Of a stretch of 64,000 nucleotides of DNA, positions 33,670 through 44,272 are shown piece by piece. Position 1 is the stretch's first letter; each line of letters begins with the position of its first letter. The notes under the pieces are model-generated. The model was not told where the DNA came from. It saw only the letters and a program-made list of their open reading frames with translations, and searched no databases. This DNA is from Isoetes taiwanensis (taxonomy: Eukaryota; Streptophyta; Lycopodiopsida; Isoetales; Isoetaceae): NCBI GenBank assembly GCA_021234155.1, contig JAJEKV010000005.1, forward strand, positions 8,178,216-8,242,215. The letters are read 5' to 3'. The translations under genes and the position numbers were made by a program.

Positions 33670-33965
33670 AGTTCTGCATTGCTTTCAAGTTCTCATGTAA
33701 TTGAACAGCCTTAGACAATGCTATCTTAGCTCTATCTTCTCAAGTTGCACATTGCTCTAATAATACTTCTTTTATTACCAGCAATTCTTTGTCTTTCCCT
33801 TTGTTATTACAATGAGATGCTTCTGAATCTTGAACCATCTTATCACCACACTCTGCATCTGCTGCAACATGATCTTTCTCGCTATTGTTTGCAGAGAACT
33901 TATTCATTCCTGAATGTCCATCACTCAGTTTCTATTCAAGTTCCCTTGTTCTTTTGTCATAAAAC
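33670..33965 (-). pseudogene. Relic exon of a coiled-coil protein
   Basis: One minus-strand frame reads about 98 codons with only two stops. It has a charged, heptad-like composition at both ends (DKRTRELE, EDRAKIALSKAVQLHENLKA) and an acidic, Asn/Ser-rich middle. The stops are TAG after RELE and TGA after EQCAT, each one C-to-T change from a sense codon (CAG, CGA). It looks like a decayed internal exon of a real gene; the family is not recognised. Confidence 0.45.
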
Positions 33966-33999
33966 AAGGTGACCTAGCAAATGCACTAATGACCTGCAG

Positions 34000-34423
34000 T
34001 TGCACTAATAAAGGAATATTCCCTAAGATTTCCTAGAAATATGCTAATTTTGGTGTCAAACTTTAAAAAATGCTTCATTTTCTAGGAGGGTGGTGCCATT
34101 TTAGGGGGGTCAAAAGAAGAAATTTGACATATTTTAGTACAGATTCTCCATATTAAGGATATTTTTATTTAGATTATTTTAACAAGTGTTGCTTCTTTTG
34201 GAAAACTAGACAAAAAGAAATGGAGTATAGAAATGATATAAGAACCACCATTTGAAAAGATCATATGAAGGTTTTCTGCAAGGCATCAGGATATTAATCT
34301 AAATACATCATTACAAAAAGCACAAACAAGGTTCTCAAACATGTCATTTGTACAATAAAAATAACATGAGCGTATGCGCGCATTGCACCTTGCCTAGATA
34401 AAAAATATTAAAATTACAAAACT
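34000..34423. other. AT-rich spacer
   Basis: Nothing recognisable. A G-run (AGGGGGGTC) lies near 34,100. Confidence 0.4.
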
Positions 34424-34642
34424 GTGCAAGATGTACATAAGCAGCAACTAGAACATTTAAAAGATGTTGTTGCACTTGTCATTACTTTTGAGGGGGTCTA
34501 CAAGTTATATAGTGGTGGTGACTCAAGTGCATATAAAGCTATATCAATGATGCAACTACCTAGAGAAGTTGGTGTACTATATCTACATGCTCTAACAAGG
34601 CAACATTTGGAGGAGGAGATGAATCTTCTTCGTGGTGTTTAA
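34424..34642 (+). CDS. Short helical ORF, possible exon fragment
   Basis: A 72-codon frame with amphipathic helical character (QDVHKQQLEHLKDVVAL ... HALTRQHLEEEMNLLRG). It has no start-codon context and no domain I know. It lies immediately 5' of a LINE insertion. It could be a remnant of the host gene whose small exons appear 1.5 kb downstream. Confidence 0.3.
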   Translation: MQDVHKQQLEHLKDVVALVITFEGVYKLYSGGDSSAYKAISMMQLPREVGVLYLHALTRQHLEEEMNLLRGV

Positions 34643-34666
34643 AGCCTTCTATAGTTGCTTCACAAT

Positions 34667-34682
34667 AAAATAAGAAAAACTT
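34667..34682. repeat. LINE target-site duplication, left copy
   Basis: AAAATAAGAAAAACTT is repeated exactly at 35,155-35,170, on the far side of the inserted LINE tail. The first As could also belong to the poly(A). Confidence 0.85.
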
Positions 34683-35154
34683 GTGGCGGAAACATGCCCT
34701 TTATGTGGGAGGCGACGTGAGACCATTGAGCACTACTTTGTCCTATGCACAGAGGTAGGGGCAGCTTGGTCCTGGGTGAGAGCCCTCTTTGGGACCTCAT
34801 TATGCAGTCAGAAGATTCTCTTGGGAGTCCTTCCTAGCAGGTGGGCAGTGGCCAAGCGGCAGGCGTTTCATTTATGTAGAGCTTGGCTTTTGTGGCTGAT
34901 TTGGAAAAGACGGAGAGCGAAGGTCTTTCAGAATGCAGTGCTTAGCCCTTTTCGGTTGGTTCCGATCTTGAGGCATAAGTTGTGGCAGGCGTACCAAGTC
35001 TCAAGCTTGTCTGGCACAGTTAAGCGGGAAATTTGGTCGACATTCCTACAGATTGTGGATCATGATGGGCGCTTCATTTCTTAGCACCACACTTATCATT
35101 GTACTTGATCGCATTCTAGTGGTTTAATATATTCTTATATTCTTCAAAAAAAAA
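34683..35154 (+). mobile_element. 5'-truncated LINE insertion with zf-RVT domain and poly(A)
   Basis: A 133-codon frame (34,683-35,084) starts abruptly with CPLCGRRRETIEHYFVLC, the CxxC...HxxxxC zinc finger found after the reverse transcriptase in plant LINEs. It continues with the Trp-rich tail (LLWLIWKRRRAKVF) and a stop. A 3' UTR of about 60 bp and an A-run of ~12 follow. Exact 16-bp duplications flank it, as expected of target-primed reverse transcription. Only the last ~470 bp of the element was copied. Confidence 0.9.
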
Positions 35155-35170
35155 AAAATAAGAAAAACTT
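35155..35170. repeat. LINE target-site duplication, right copy
   Basis: Exact copy of 34,667-34,682. Confidence 0.85.
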
Positions 35171-35280
35171 AATGACACAACCTGAAGACATGTTAAAATC
35201 AAATTTGGCAAAGTTTAGATGCTTTTGAAAACACATAACATTGTCTATGTGTTAGCCCTTTGGGCTAAACATATGTATGA

Positions 35281-35362
35281 GTGGCATAGGCCACATGTAT
35301 TTATCACATTGGACCACTTGATCTAGGGCCCAGATTTAGCCCACATATGTGGTAGGTGGCAT
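35281..35362. repeat. Dispersed GTGGCATAGGCCACATGTATTT repeat, copy 1
   Basis: About 82 bp, roughly 80% identical by eye to 62,644-62,725 in the same orientation, containing GGCATAGGCCACATGTATTT and a GGTAGGTG end. The rest of 35,171-36,141 holds no recognisable gene. Confidence 0.65.
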
Positions 35363-36141
35363 CCCGGGGACTTCACCATTAAGAACCCGTATAGACCAAC
35401 ATCGTGACTGGTAGGGGGTTTTTTAATTGGCAAGGGGGTCCGTAGACGTATGGGTTGGTTGTACGGAAAACCAAGTTCTAGCAGTACTCAAAACGGTAGG
35501 GGTGATGGGCGGGAAATGGCGCTCCCGCATGGATCCTTGTAGGGGTGTGTTTTTTTATGTGCCATTTGATCTGCTACTGCGCTTGCATCTTTGTCGGTTG
35601 CAGCTACATTTCAGATTCAAGAATGAAGTTAGCAGCCACATCAAATCTTTTCATTTATGGAAGAGCTCTTGAAGAAAGGCAGAAGGTCCAATTCTGGAAT
35701 CTTGGAGCTGTTTGTTGAGTCTTGGGAGGTGCTTGGAGAAGGATCTTTTGAAATGAAAGTTTGGTTCTAGGGCTTTTAGATTGTCTTTTGTTGCAGAATC
35801 TTACCTTATCTTTGTGTTCTGTTATGCAGGTTAAAGATCTTGAGGCCTAAGCAAAGATCCGCGTGTCTTTATTTTATTGAACCGATTCGCTTTTAGTTCT
35901 AATTAATTTTTTGCATTTTTGCTTTGGTGCATATTTTTGCCTACATTGTTGTTTCTTGGCTTGATCTTGCATTTCTTTGTCATTACTCTTCTTAGATATA
36001 CCCTAAAATATCTAGAGTTGCTTGCTTCAGAAAGGTATTTCCTTCATCTCCCGTTTTTATCAGTAGTCTCTCAATTAGCTATGCACTGTGTCCCTTTGAT
36101 TCTAATCTCATAAAAGCGTTTATTTTGCATCTTTCTAACAG

Positions 36142-36214
36142 GTATTTCACGAGATTCAACCCATAAAAGGTGCGCAACAGGTGGAAAGAAGAAATCATGG
36201 AGGAAGAAGAGAAA
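36142..36214 (+). pseudogene. Candidate small exon of the host gene, Glu/Arg-rich
   Basis: It is bounded by TTTCTAACAG and GTAAGT. The phase that fits the next exon reads [15 protein letters not shown] at its end but has a TAA earlier, so the exon may start later or the gene is dead. Weak on its own; supported by two neat downstream exons. Confidence 0.3.
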
Positions 36215-36357
36215 GTAAGTCTTAATATCGTAGTATTTAGTCAGGTCCCCTTTTTCTTAAAGTAGTTTCTGGATGCCAGATCTGGATGCTAGACCAATCC
36301 AGATCTTAGCCAAGTTGAGGCAGTTAATATTGTGCTGGCTAAATACTGTTTATGCAG

Positions 36358-36441
36358 AGCATTTACGCAACAGAGCAACGTGAAGCTGAACTTGAGGGCC
36401 ATGGGGAGCCAGCTACACCTGATAAAAATGGAAAAATGAAG
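36358..36441 (+). CDS. Host-gene exon, 28 codons
   Basis: An 84-bp open segment between TTTATGCAG and GTAAGG, in phase 0 at both ends, encoding SIYATEQREAELEGHGEP and a Lys-rich end. Conserved-looking splice sites and exact phase make it a plausible true exon. The protein family is not recognised. Confidence 0.45.
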
Positions 36442-36518
36442 GTAAGGAAATCATAAATGGTTTATAAGGCAAAAATCTGCAAATAACTGATTGTTGGAGT
36501 TCTGCGTTGTTGCATCAG

Positions 36519-36557
36519 AGTATTGAGAAGTTGAAGGATTATTTGGCAAGGATGAAG
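36519..36557 (+). CDS. Host-gene exon, 13 codons (or longer, to a stop at 36,595)
   Basis: It follows a TTGCATCAG acceptor and reads SIEKLKDYLARMK. A GTGTCA donor is possible at 36,558. Without it the frame runs on to VSQELDIWRRLD and a TAA at about 36,595. Confidence 0.35.
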
Positions 36558-36679
36558 GTGTCACAAGAATTAGACATTTGGAGGAGACTTGACTAACCAT
36601 TCTTCACCAATATCCTATGTAGGAAATAGAAATATGTCTGACACAACACGGTACTTGATATTGCCTTTATGTTTTTTAG

Positions 36680-36735
36680 TATGAACATTGTGAAAACAGG
36701 AGAATCAGCAGCATAGAACCGGTTGCTAGCATGAG
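36680..36735 (+). pseudogene. Host-gene exon, 5' part, split by the LTR retrotransposon
   Basis: After a T-rich acceptor (TTTATGTTTTTTAG) the exon reads EHCENRRISSIEPVASM and is cut by the element at 36,736. The rest lies at 49,924-49,954 and ends in a GTAGTC donor. Removing the element and one ATGAG gives an 87-bp, 29-codon exon, phase 0 at both ends with no stop. Confidence 0.5.
36731..36735. repeat. Target-site duplication ATGAG, left
   Basis: Five bases directly before the TG of the left LTR, matched by ATGAG at 49,919-49,923 after the CA of the right LTR. Confidence 0.9.
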
Positions 36736-38387
36736 TGTGACGCTCCCTGCTAAACATACGGCGCTCGGCCGTACACTCGGCAGGAAATCCCCCATCCGGC
36801 TCAGCAACCGCATGGGCCCTTCGTCTACCCCGCACTCTGAGGTGACTCTTAGTGCGGGGAGGGAACACGAAGGTGTCTTGCGCGCCCTTCCCCTATGGGC
36901 TCCTATAACAGCGGAAGCGATAACACGTCAGAACTAGCATCAACATATACAACTACTACCTCGGAGGGTAGTGCATCGCACATCAACCAATGCAAAGATG
37001 ATAATCACGAATAGTAAAACATGAGAGCTCCTACCCCGCCGGACTTCGTAAGGAGGATGACCCGGCCGGCTAGGCCTCAAGATAGAGCGGACCGAAGTCA
37101 TGGCAATGGCGAGGGCTGGCATAGAACAATGGCTAGGGTTGACCACTCCATCCGCCCCTCCCATGCATACTTTGCGGATGGGCTAGACCGGGCTCGACAG
37201 GACTCTAGCCTTCCTGATCACGCAATCCCATGGCATCACCCATCTGGGACTACTCCGTGTTGCATCTCCCCGGGTCCGAAGAGGCGGGGAAGGGTTGCAT
37301 CTCCCCTTCCCGAGGGTCTAGAGGTGCCGTGGCGGCTAGAGAATCGCGGGCGACACCCGATTAAGTACCCGACCCGAACCCCCAAAGCGAGAGCCAAGCC
37401 AACACTTGCGACTCTCGAGAGGCAGGGCAACACCATTGCCCCGGGGAGGTGTCGGACCCATGCTCGCCCCCACCGCGGTGACCGACCATAAGCCTAGCCC
37501 ACTATGGGATCCCCCCAAGCCCCCACTCGGCGGGGATCCTCCCTCCACTTTCCCTCTAGCCCGTTATCACGGTCTGCTGAGTCATATCATAGCCTCAATA
37601 GCCTGGTGGGCTCCTATGCACAGGCCGCAACTAATAGGAACTAAGGGATCTACTCTAGGAGCATACTACATATGGCTCTAGGTCTCTACCCCCCTTCCCA
37701 ATACAAGAGGAGCAAACATGATCAACCATCATCACATAATCATCACATCATGAGAATAATCATAAGAAGAACATCTTAACCTAATCATACAACTAACTAA
37801 TAGTTAGGGTTCCTTGATTAGGGTTCAAGATGTTGAATATGGGTTCTAGGATGGCTCTACTCTAGATACAAAATACTAGCACATCTGGAATGCTAATCCC
37901 AGATGAGCTATCACAACTACTATTCTACCTACCTGCTCCTGATGCTCTCCCTCCAGATCCGGGCGCCTCCATGGTCTTTGACTCACAAGCTGCTGTTCCT
38001 ACTCCAAGAACGAGTCTACCCTGCTGGGGCTGTTGCACCAGCCTATGCCACAACAAACGATGTTCGAAACGGGGTTTCGAACGAGTAGGTGAGTCTCTGG
38101 GTGCTAGGGCTGGAAAGAGGTCTAGGGTTAGGGTTTATGCCTATATAAGTTAGGTCCACCTAGGATGCCACGTGGCACCAATCGGGTGAGTCCTGTGTGG
38201 CGGTGCCCCAATAGGTTAAGGCCACGTGGATAATGGCTTAACCTATGGTTGGCTAAGTTATGTAAATAACTTAGCCATGCCCCCTAGTGCCACAATCTAT
38301 GGTATACAAGGCTATGAAGATAGACTTGTATGGTGACAGATCCACGAATATACGTATTTATGGCGTATATTCCCCTGGACCGTCACA
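36736..38387 (-). repeat. 3' LTR of the chromovirus (1652 bp)
   Basis: It starts TGTGACGCTCC and ends GGACCGTCACA (plus-strand reading). The AT-rich half (about 37,660-38,387) is nearly identical to the other LTR. The GC-rich half shows many short indels and substitutions against it. Short Pro/Arg-rich frames inside it are not genes. Confidence 0.95.
38141..38149 (-). promoter_or_regulatory. TATA-like box in the 3' LTR
   Basis: CTTATATAG on the minus strand, about 240 bp from the U3 end, is the likely promoter core; the identical site in the 5' LTR is at 49,672-49,680. Confidence 0.5.
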
Positions 38388-38402
38388 TTCTCCCCCCCTT
38401 AG
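38388..38402 (-). promoter_or_regulatory. Polypurine tract (plus-strand primer site) of the chromovirus
   Basis: The minus strand reads CTAAGGGGGGGAGAA immediately before the TGTGAC start of the 3' LTR, the normal PPT position. Confidence 0.85.
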
Positions 38403-39250
38403 GACAATGCTGTCCTCAGCATTGCGCTAAGGTGACGAACCTACCTTATGCCTGCAACACATCAACAACATGTCATGACCTTTAGTTTAGTTTAACAATC
38501 AAGTTTTATTAGTTCAAGTCAAAATTTTAGGCTATATTTGTACTTATACAAAATTATATAGCCTTAACACGGTTATTTCTTACGATAATTCAAAACATTA
38601 TTGTAAGAGTTATTAGGGTTCATAATCTAATTATGGCTCCCCCTATCTTCTCGTAATGCGCTCCTCGTTGAAGTCCACCTTCTACTTGCCTGCAAAGGGA
38701 GCACATTACGTTAGTTTAGTTAATAATTTGTGGTTTTAGGGGACCACCCCCCTTACCTCCTTGAGCCGAACTACTGACTCAAGGTTGTCCTACTACCTTG
38801 CCCAAGATCATGGCCCTTTCGGATTTGAGCTTAAGGATCATTTAAGATGCTCCCTTCATCGCCCATGATCGAGTGCTACCTTGTACTCGGTTACCCGGTG
38901 CCGAGTACCCCTAGTGCATCATGCCCCATGGGTTTGAAGCTAGGGAACGTCTCACGATCCCATCATCGCGCATGATCACTTTAACCTTCACCATGACCCT
39001 CCTACGGCCAGGTGTGCGTACCCCGCATCGTGGCATAGAGATCATCCGATCGATGTCCCATCATCGCCCACCATGCCTCATTCCTCACTCACATGACCCT
39101 AATGGTCATGTGCACCTCTTGGTGCGTGTGGCCTAGAGAATGCCCTAAAGGCGTATCCCATCATCGCCCACACGATCCAAGGTTCTGGCACATGCACCCT
39201 AGTAACTAGAATGCATGCGCCAGGCTTAAGGCTAACTAACAACATACTAG
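38403..39250. other. Untranslated region between integrase and 3' LTR
   Basis: About 0.85 kb without a frame. It contains repeated CCCATCATCGCCCA-type words (38,858-38,880, 39,055-39,075, 39,150-39,170) and a short inverted repeat of CAATGCTG/CAGCATTG at 38,404-38,428. Confidence 0.5.
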
Positions 39251-39721
39251 CTAACCACCTGGCAAGTCGGGGTCGACCAAGTCGGAGACGACTCGCCCAT
39301 CAAACTCCTTCATAAACTCTGGGTATTGCTTCTCCAAGTCTTGCTTCAATACCCATGTCGCATCTTCCACGGGTAAGTGCTTCCACTTAACCAAATATTG
39401 GAGGAACTGGGACCTCCTAGTCTTCTTGAATGACTTATCAAGAAGCAATTCAGGCACTATTTCTACTTGCTCCTCCGTCATTTCCAACAAGGTTGGAGTA
39501 TCTAAAACCTCCTCAGGGTTAGGACTGTGCCTTTTTAATAAACTTACGTGGAAGACCTTGTGGACCTTAAGATGGGCTGGAAGATCCAACTTGTAGGCTT
39601 GAGAGCCCACTCTCTCCAAGATCTTGAACGGACCAGCCCACCTAGGGGCAAGCTTCTTGCAGCTCCCAATCCGCAGCTTGGCTTGCTTCACCTTGATCTT
39701 CAACCAAACGGTATCGCCCAC
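39251..39721 (-). CDS. Integrase C-terminal region: GPY/F module and chromodomain
   Basis: The frame reads GDTVWLKIKVKQAKLRIG, then RWAGPFKILERVGSQAYKL (GPY/F module), then VHKVFHVSLLKRH. Near the end is FLQYLVKWKHLPVEDATW, a chromodomain core with the YLVKW strand and the ATW turn that form the methyl-lysine cage in this family. In chromoviruses this domain directs integration toward heterochromatin marked by H3K9 methylation. This segment is open throughout (156 codons) and ends with the normal pol stop. It is notable beside a histone H3-like gene in the same element. Confidence 0.9.
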   Translation of the reverse strand: MGDTVWLKIKVKQAKLRIGSCKKLAPRWAGPFKILERVGSQAYKLDLPAHLKVHKVFHVSLLKRHSPNPEEVLDTPTLLEMTEEQVEIVPELLLDKSFKKTRRSQFLQYLVKWKHLPVEDATWVLKQDLEKQYPEFMKEFDGRVVSDLVDPDLPGG

Positions 39722-39722
39722 C

Positions 39723-40640
39723 TTAAACTCCCTTACGGTCCTGTGCTTGTCTGGCTACACTCTTACTTCTTCTTGCTGCCAATAAATAACCCCTTACTTC
39801 CTCTACTAGCTCTGCTTTGATATCCCCTAACATCTGGCTGGATACTTCTACCTTGGACACGAGGATTGTGCCGGTATCCGGGGTTAAGCACTGGTACCCG
39901 TAATTCACCATAAAAGGAGACATCTGAGATGACTCCTGCTTGGCACTGTTGTAGGCGAATTCCACCAAGTGGATGTACTCATCCCACTTGGATTGCTTAT
40001 TCCACACATAGCTCGAAGCATGTCTTCAATGATCCGGTCGTCCTCTCGTCTGGCCATCTGTTTGGGGATGATATGCCGTGCTCATGGAGAGCTTCGTCTG
40101 AATGGTGCTGAAGAGGTCCTGCCAGAAGGCACTCATAAACTTGGAATCCCTATCAGATATTATCTCCCGAGGCATGCCATGGAGTCTGAAAATCTCCCTT
40201 ACAAATAACTTGGCGTTATCTAATGCGGTGTCGGTAGTCTTGCAAGGCACAAAATGTGCCATCTTAGATAACTTATCTCGACCACCATCAATGCATCCTT
40301 GCCTCGAAGAGTTCTAGGGAGACCTGTGATGAAATCCATGCTTATGACCTCCCACTTTGCATTTGGCACCCCAATGGCTCAAGAGCACACGAATCGAAGT
40401 TGCTCCGCTTTGGTCTCTGGCGGCATAACCGGGTAATCCCGAATATATGCAGCTATCTCGCCTCTTCATTCCTGGCGAGTAGCTACTTGAATCTTGAAAT
40501 AGGTCTTCATGAAGCCAGGCATGCCTGCTATAGGGCTGTTATGTGTGTCATGAAGAATTAGCTTCCTTACCCCTAATGATTCGGGCACACACAACTTATG
40601 CTTGTGATACAACAGTTGCCTTCCTTCTTATAATGCTTGA
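39723..40640 (-). pseudogene. Integrase (HHCC and catalytic core), frameshifted
   Basis: Minus-strand pieces in order: an HxxxH region and SPIAGMPGFMKTYFKIQ (near 40,500), VISMDFITGLP (first catalytic Asp near 40,335), [12 protein letters not shown] and [15 protein letters not shown] (second Asp), [10 protein letters not shown], then [11 protein letters not shown] in a shifted frame where the catalytic Glu would lie. FAYNSAKQESSQMSPFMVNY at 39,960 closes the core. At least three frame changes. Confidence 0.85.
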
Positions 40641-40745
40641 AGGCTTCCCGCTCCTTATCCTGTTCTTGCTTCCTTGGAAAGGCTTTCCCATACCTCCTTG
40701 AAGTCCACATCGGTTGGCAAGGACTCCTCAATCTTCTTGCCAAAC

Positions 40746-41490
40746 TCACTTTCGAAGAGTGGAAATCGCATTACAATCGTCCTTGTCTCGAAATGGTCTC
40801 CTGGAGGGCATCATCGCTACAACATTAAGCTTACCGGGCTTATATATAATATCAAAATCATACTTCTCAAGGAATTCCATCCACCTCCTTTGCCTTAAGT
40901 TGAGGAGTGGCTGGGTGAAAAGATCTTGAAGGCTCGGTGATCGAGATCCAACTGAAACTTCCTTCCCGGCGGATAATGCCTCCATATCCTCAATGCCCCG
41001 ACAATGGCTAGCGACTCCTCGATCATCGGTTGGGTAGCGTTGCTGGCCGTTCATCTTCTTCAATCGTGGCGACTACCCTTCCTTCTTGCATCAAGATCCC
41101 CTGTTTTGCTATCTTGCTTGCATCTGTTGCTACCAACTTATCTTTACTCGGATCCGGAGAACAAGCACCGGGTGCTGTTGTTAAGGCCTCTTTAAGCTTC
41201 TCAAAAGAAGCTTGGACTTTCTCTAACCAATGGCTAGCCCAATCCTTAATCTTCTTGGCCTTAGTGAGGTCCGGACGAGGGGACGCCCACTTAGCAAAGT
41301 CCTTCCGCGAACTTTCTCGTAGTATCCCGCCAACCCGAGAAAGCTTCTTACCACGCCACATTCCTTGGGCTGGCCAATCAACTATTGCCTCAATCTTAGA
41401 TGGATCTGTGGAGATTCCCTCGGATGTTACTACATGCCCCAAGTACTCCACTTTCGGCTGTTGCAAAGTGGCACTTAGAGAGCTTCCCAT
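40746..41490 (-). pseudogene. RT connection and RNase H domain, frameshifted
   Basis: At 41,490-41,023 the frame reads VEYLGHVVTSEGISTDPSKI, then PDLTKAKKIKDW and LVATDASKIAKQGILMQ, where DAS is the first RNase H catalytic Asp. After a frame change, 41,063-40,746 gives LFTQPLLNLRQRRWMEFL and FDIIYKPGKLNVVA. The HxSLxxL block is damaged. The order and motifs are those of Ty3/gypsy pol. Confidence 0.85.
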
Positions 41491-41548
41491 ACAACCGATG
41501 GCGTCTCAACTTCTCCAACACTTTCCCCGAGATCTTTGACAATGCTCT

Positions 41549-42319
41549 TCAAGGGACTTCTTTGTAGATTAGGATGTCGTCGAAGAAGACAATAACAAAC
41601 TCATCCAAGAAGTCTCGAAGATGTCGTTCATGAGGCATAAAAACGTTCTTTGGAGCATTCGATAGTCCAAAGGGCATTCTCAGAAACTCAAAGTGACCAT
41701 ACCACGTTCTGAAAGCGGTCTTATGGATATCTTCTTCTTTAATTCTTATCTGATGGTATCCTGACCTCAAATCGATTTTAGAGAATACCTTTGCTCCTTG
41801 CAACTGGTCCATTAGGTCATCTGCCCTTGGCAATGCATATTTATTCTTTATCGTCTGCTTATTAAGCTGGCGATAGTCTATGCACATTCTTAAGCTCCCA
41901 TCTTTCTTCTTGACAAAGAGTATAGGTGCTCCGAAAGGAGACACGCTTGCTCTTATAAATCCAAGCTCGAGCAATTCCTGCAGCTGTTTCTTGAGCTCAA
42001 TCAATTCTGGGATGCTCATTCTATATGGCGCCTTACTGGTAGGCTTCGCATCCGGAGCCAACGTGATCTCACATTCCACACCCCTATAAGGTGGCAGCTG
42101 CCGGATTTCATCCGGAAATACATCCTTGAACTCTGAAATAAGCCTTGCTATCTGCCTGGGCAGCTGATTTCCTTTTGGGTCACTTCCATCCTGCTTGCCT
42201 GGCTCAACTGATTCCATCCTCAAGATGTAATCCACCTTATTCCTTTCTATACTCTTCCTTAGCTGCTTCAAAGAAATACACTGCATAGGAGAATCTAGCT
42301 TCTTACCTTTCACTATCAA
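41549..42319 (-). CDS. Reverse transcriptase domain
   Basis: A 256-codon open segment on the minus strand with all core RT blocks: [80 protein letters not shown] and [16 protein letters not shown] replaces the usual F(I/V)DD. It copies the element RNA into DNA. Its length and motif spacing match plant chromovirus RT. The frame ends at a small break after ILIY and resumes near 41,490 in the connection domain. Confidence 0.95.
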   Translation of the reverse strand: MIVKGKKLDSPMQCISLKQLRKSIERNKVDYILRMESVEPGKQDGSDPKGNQLPRQIARLISEFKDVFPDEIRQLPPYRGVECEITLAPDAKPTSKAPYRMSIPELIELKKQLQELLELGFIRASVSPFGAPILFVKKKDGSLRMCIDYRQLNKQTIKNKYALPRADDLMDQLQGAKVFSKIDLRSGYHQIRIKEEDIHKTAFRTWYGHFEFLRMPFGLSNAPKNVFMPHERHLRDFLDEFVIVFFDDILIYKEVP

Positions 42320-42720
42320 CTTGCTGCCGTCATGGTGACTTCATTCCGGTCGCAATCAATCATGGCTTTGGCTGGCTTCAAAAATTCCATCCCCACTATC
42401 AGATCATATCTTCCGATGTCCATGACTTCTGCTCCCATCGGCCACTTAGCCCCACTAAGGTCTATGTCAAAGGTGATCCTCCTCCCCTTAGTGTGCCGAA
42501 TGGCGCCGTTTGCCATAGCTACTGGCCTTGGCTTAGACTTCAATACCTTGTTCTTCGTTAAAGCAGCCAATCTAGGAGATGCAAAATTATGAGAGCTACC
42601 TGTATCTATGAGGACTACATAAGGATTACTATCTATGATCCCATCAGCCCTTGATGACAGCTTGGATGATTCTCTATATCACGACTCAATGTTTGCACAT
42701 ATGTGACACTCACCATCTAT
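42316..42720 (-). pseudogene. Aspartic protease domain, one in-frame stop upstream
   Basis: Minus strand: a CHICAN zinc-like remnant, TGA at 42,679-42,681, then VVLIDTGSSHNFASP with the catalytic DTG at 42,598-42,606, and further on MGAEVMDIGRYDLIVGMEFL, which closes the retropepsin fold. The TGA is one C-to-T change from CGA. The RT frame follows with a few bases of overlap. Confidence 0.85.
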
Positions 42721-43109
42721 GAAGTCCCGGGCCTCCCGCTGGTCATCGTCCTCGTCCCGGCTACGTTGGGGAGTCCCAATCCAAGAGTTCGCCAAAGGCC
42801 GACATGACGAATGGACAATCATGTGTTCGGTGCCACGGCCGGAAGCACTGAAACATAGCTTTTCTCAATGCATTCCCTGTCTCTTTTCCTTCGCAAACTG
42901 TCTAGGAGACGCTTTAAGAGCCCCCCCCGATGCATTCTGGCTTCTTACGGTCCCCAAAAGCTTTGCTCTGACCCTTACCTTGCTGCTGACTCCCGATGGT
43001 GTAGGCTGGCTGATTGCTTACCCCGATATTGTCCCCGATCACGCCTCAACTCTTACCCCGAAGGTTGGGCTGCTTCTCTGCTTTGGAGTTCTTTGGTGCC
43101 TCCTCAAAC
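42721..43109 (-). pseudogene. gag C-terminus with degenerate zinc knuckle
   Basis: The minus strand at about 42,800-42,860 reads QCFRPWHRTHDC, a CCHC knuckle that has lost its second Cys and one Gly. The rest of the segment shifts frame several times. It joins gag to the protease. Confidence 0.55.
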
Positions 43110-43613
43110 TTATAGCTTTGTCTTGACTGCAAGAATCGACCTTGGGTTGATTGCTCTAACAAGCCTCTTGATATTGCTGTTCAACCCCTCAATGTAAGTA
43201 TCCACGGCTTGCCTCTCTGAGACTCCAGGAACATGCAGCCTGAGCCTCATAAATTCTTCTGTATACTTAGCCACTGATAAACTACCCTGATTCAACCTGT
43301 AAAACTGCTGGATCTGTCTACTAGTATGAGACCTTGGCACATAGTGCTTGCGGAAAGCCTTGCTGAAGGTCTTAAACCTGCAGTTGTTCCTCTTCAGCTT
43401 GTTGGATTTAGCATATCCCTTCCACCAGATCCTTGCCGGTCCAATAAGGTTAGCTGTAGCAACTTTCCCTATGTCCTTGTCTTTCATACCGTATGAGTTG
43501 CCAAATTCTTCCATTTCATCAAGCCATGCTTCAGCCTCCATGCCTGATCTGTCTTTCCCTGAGAACTGGCCGAGCTTCCTTGTCTTCCATACATTGCTCA
43601 TAGCACTATCCAC
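43110..43613 (-). CDS. gag capsid-like (retrotrans_gag) segment
   Basis: A 167-codon frame with LGQFSGKDRSGMEAEAWLDE, IGPARIWWKGYAKSN, FKTFSKAFRKHYVPRSHTSR and LSVAKYTEEFMRLRLHVPG. The A-x-x-WW-x-G, F...F...Y.P and F..L...VPG pattern is the retrotransposon gag family, the capsid protein that packages the RNA. Upstream and downstream parts are in other frames. Confidence 0.9.
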   Translation of the reverse strand: MDSAMSNVWKTRKLGQFSGKDRSGMEAEAWLDEMEEFGNSYGMKDKDIGKVATANLIGPARIWWKGYAKSNKLKRNNCRFKTFSKAFRKHYVPRSHTSRQIQQFYRLNQGSLSVAKYTEEFMRLRLHVPGVSERQAVDTYIEGLNSNIKRLVRAINPRSILAVKTKL

Positions 43614-43655
43614 CTTTTTCTGATAATCACCTGTCTTTCTTGCTCTTTTCCTTGC

Positions 43656-44071
43656 TTAGGTGTGCGGTGACCGACCGCTCTGACTAGAGCTGTCCTCACT
43701 GGAAGAGCTGTCTGATGAGCTGGAGCTAGATGATGATGGGCTCCTGGTTCTCCTCTTCCTTCTCCTATCCCTGACGTTCCCCTGGTTGCCCTCCCCTTCT
43801 GGCGAGGGACTTACGTCACCACCCGAAAACAAGGTGGAGGTGGAGGGCCATCTTCTGTGCATTCATGAGAGGTGTCGCCCGATTGATGAGGTGTTGCATC
43901 CGGTTCCTCATCTGCACCAACCTTGCGTTGGATCGCCTCACGGTGACATATCCTGCTCAACATCTTCTTGTTCCCCGCCAAACAAATTCCTTGGTACCCA
44001 ATTATGCGTGGTGGGTCGATCTTGAGATCCCGTGCACTTGAGTTCCTTTCTTTGCAAGGATTGATCATCAA
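43656..44071 (-). pseudogene. gag N-terminal region, frameshifted, Arg/Ser-rich end
   Basis: The frame starting at 44,071 ends in a CTEDGPPPPPCF segment. An overlapping frame from 43,862 continues with GNVRDRRRKRRTRSP and a poly-Ser tract before a stop at 43,656. Together they look like the basic, disordered N-terminus of gag split by one indel near 43,820. Confidence 0.55.
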
Positions 44072-44272
44072 TACATTTTATTTGGGTTAGATGTTGATCA
44101 ATTTTACTTGCAAATTGAATTATCTTTAGTTATAAGAAATCATACAAAGCCTTACATTGACAAACCAGTTAATAGTCATTAATACATAAGGATTACATGA
44201 TAAAGTAGATATATCTTAGCGCAATGGGTACAAGAAACATTTAGCACAAACTTAAGAAAATTTTACAACTAT

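Noticed and set aside
38403-39250. Repeated CCCATCATCGCCCA words as a CRISPR array
   Set aside because: Units are short, imperfect and unevenly spaced within the untranslated region of a plant retrotransposon; no cas genes and the wrong kind of genome.
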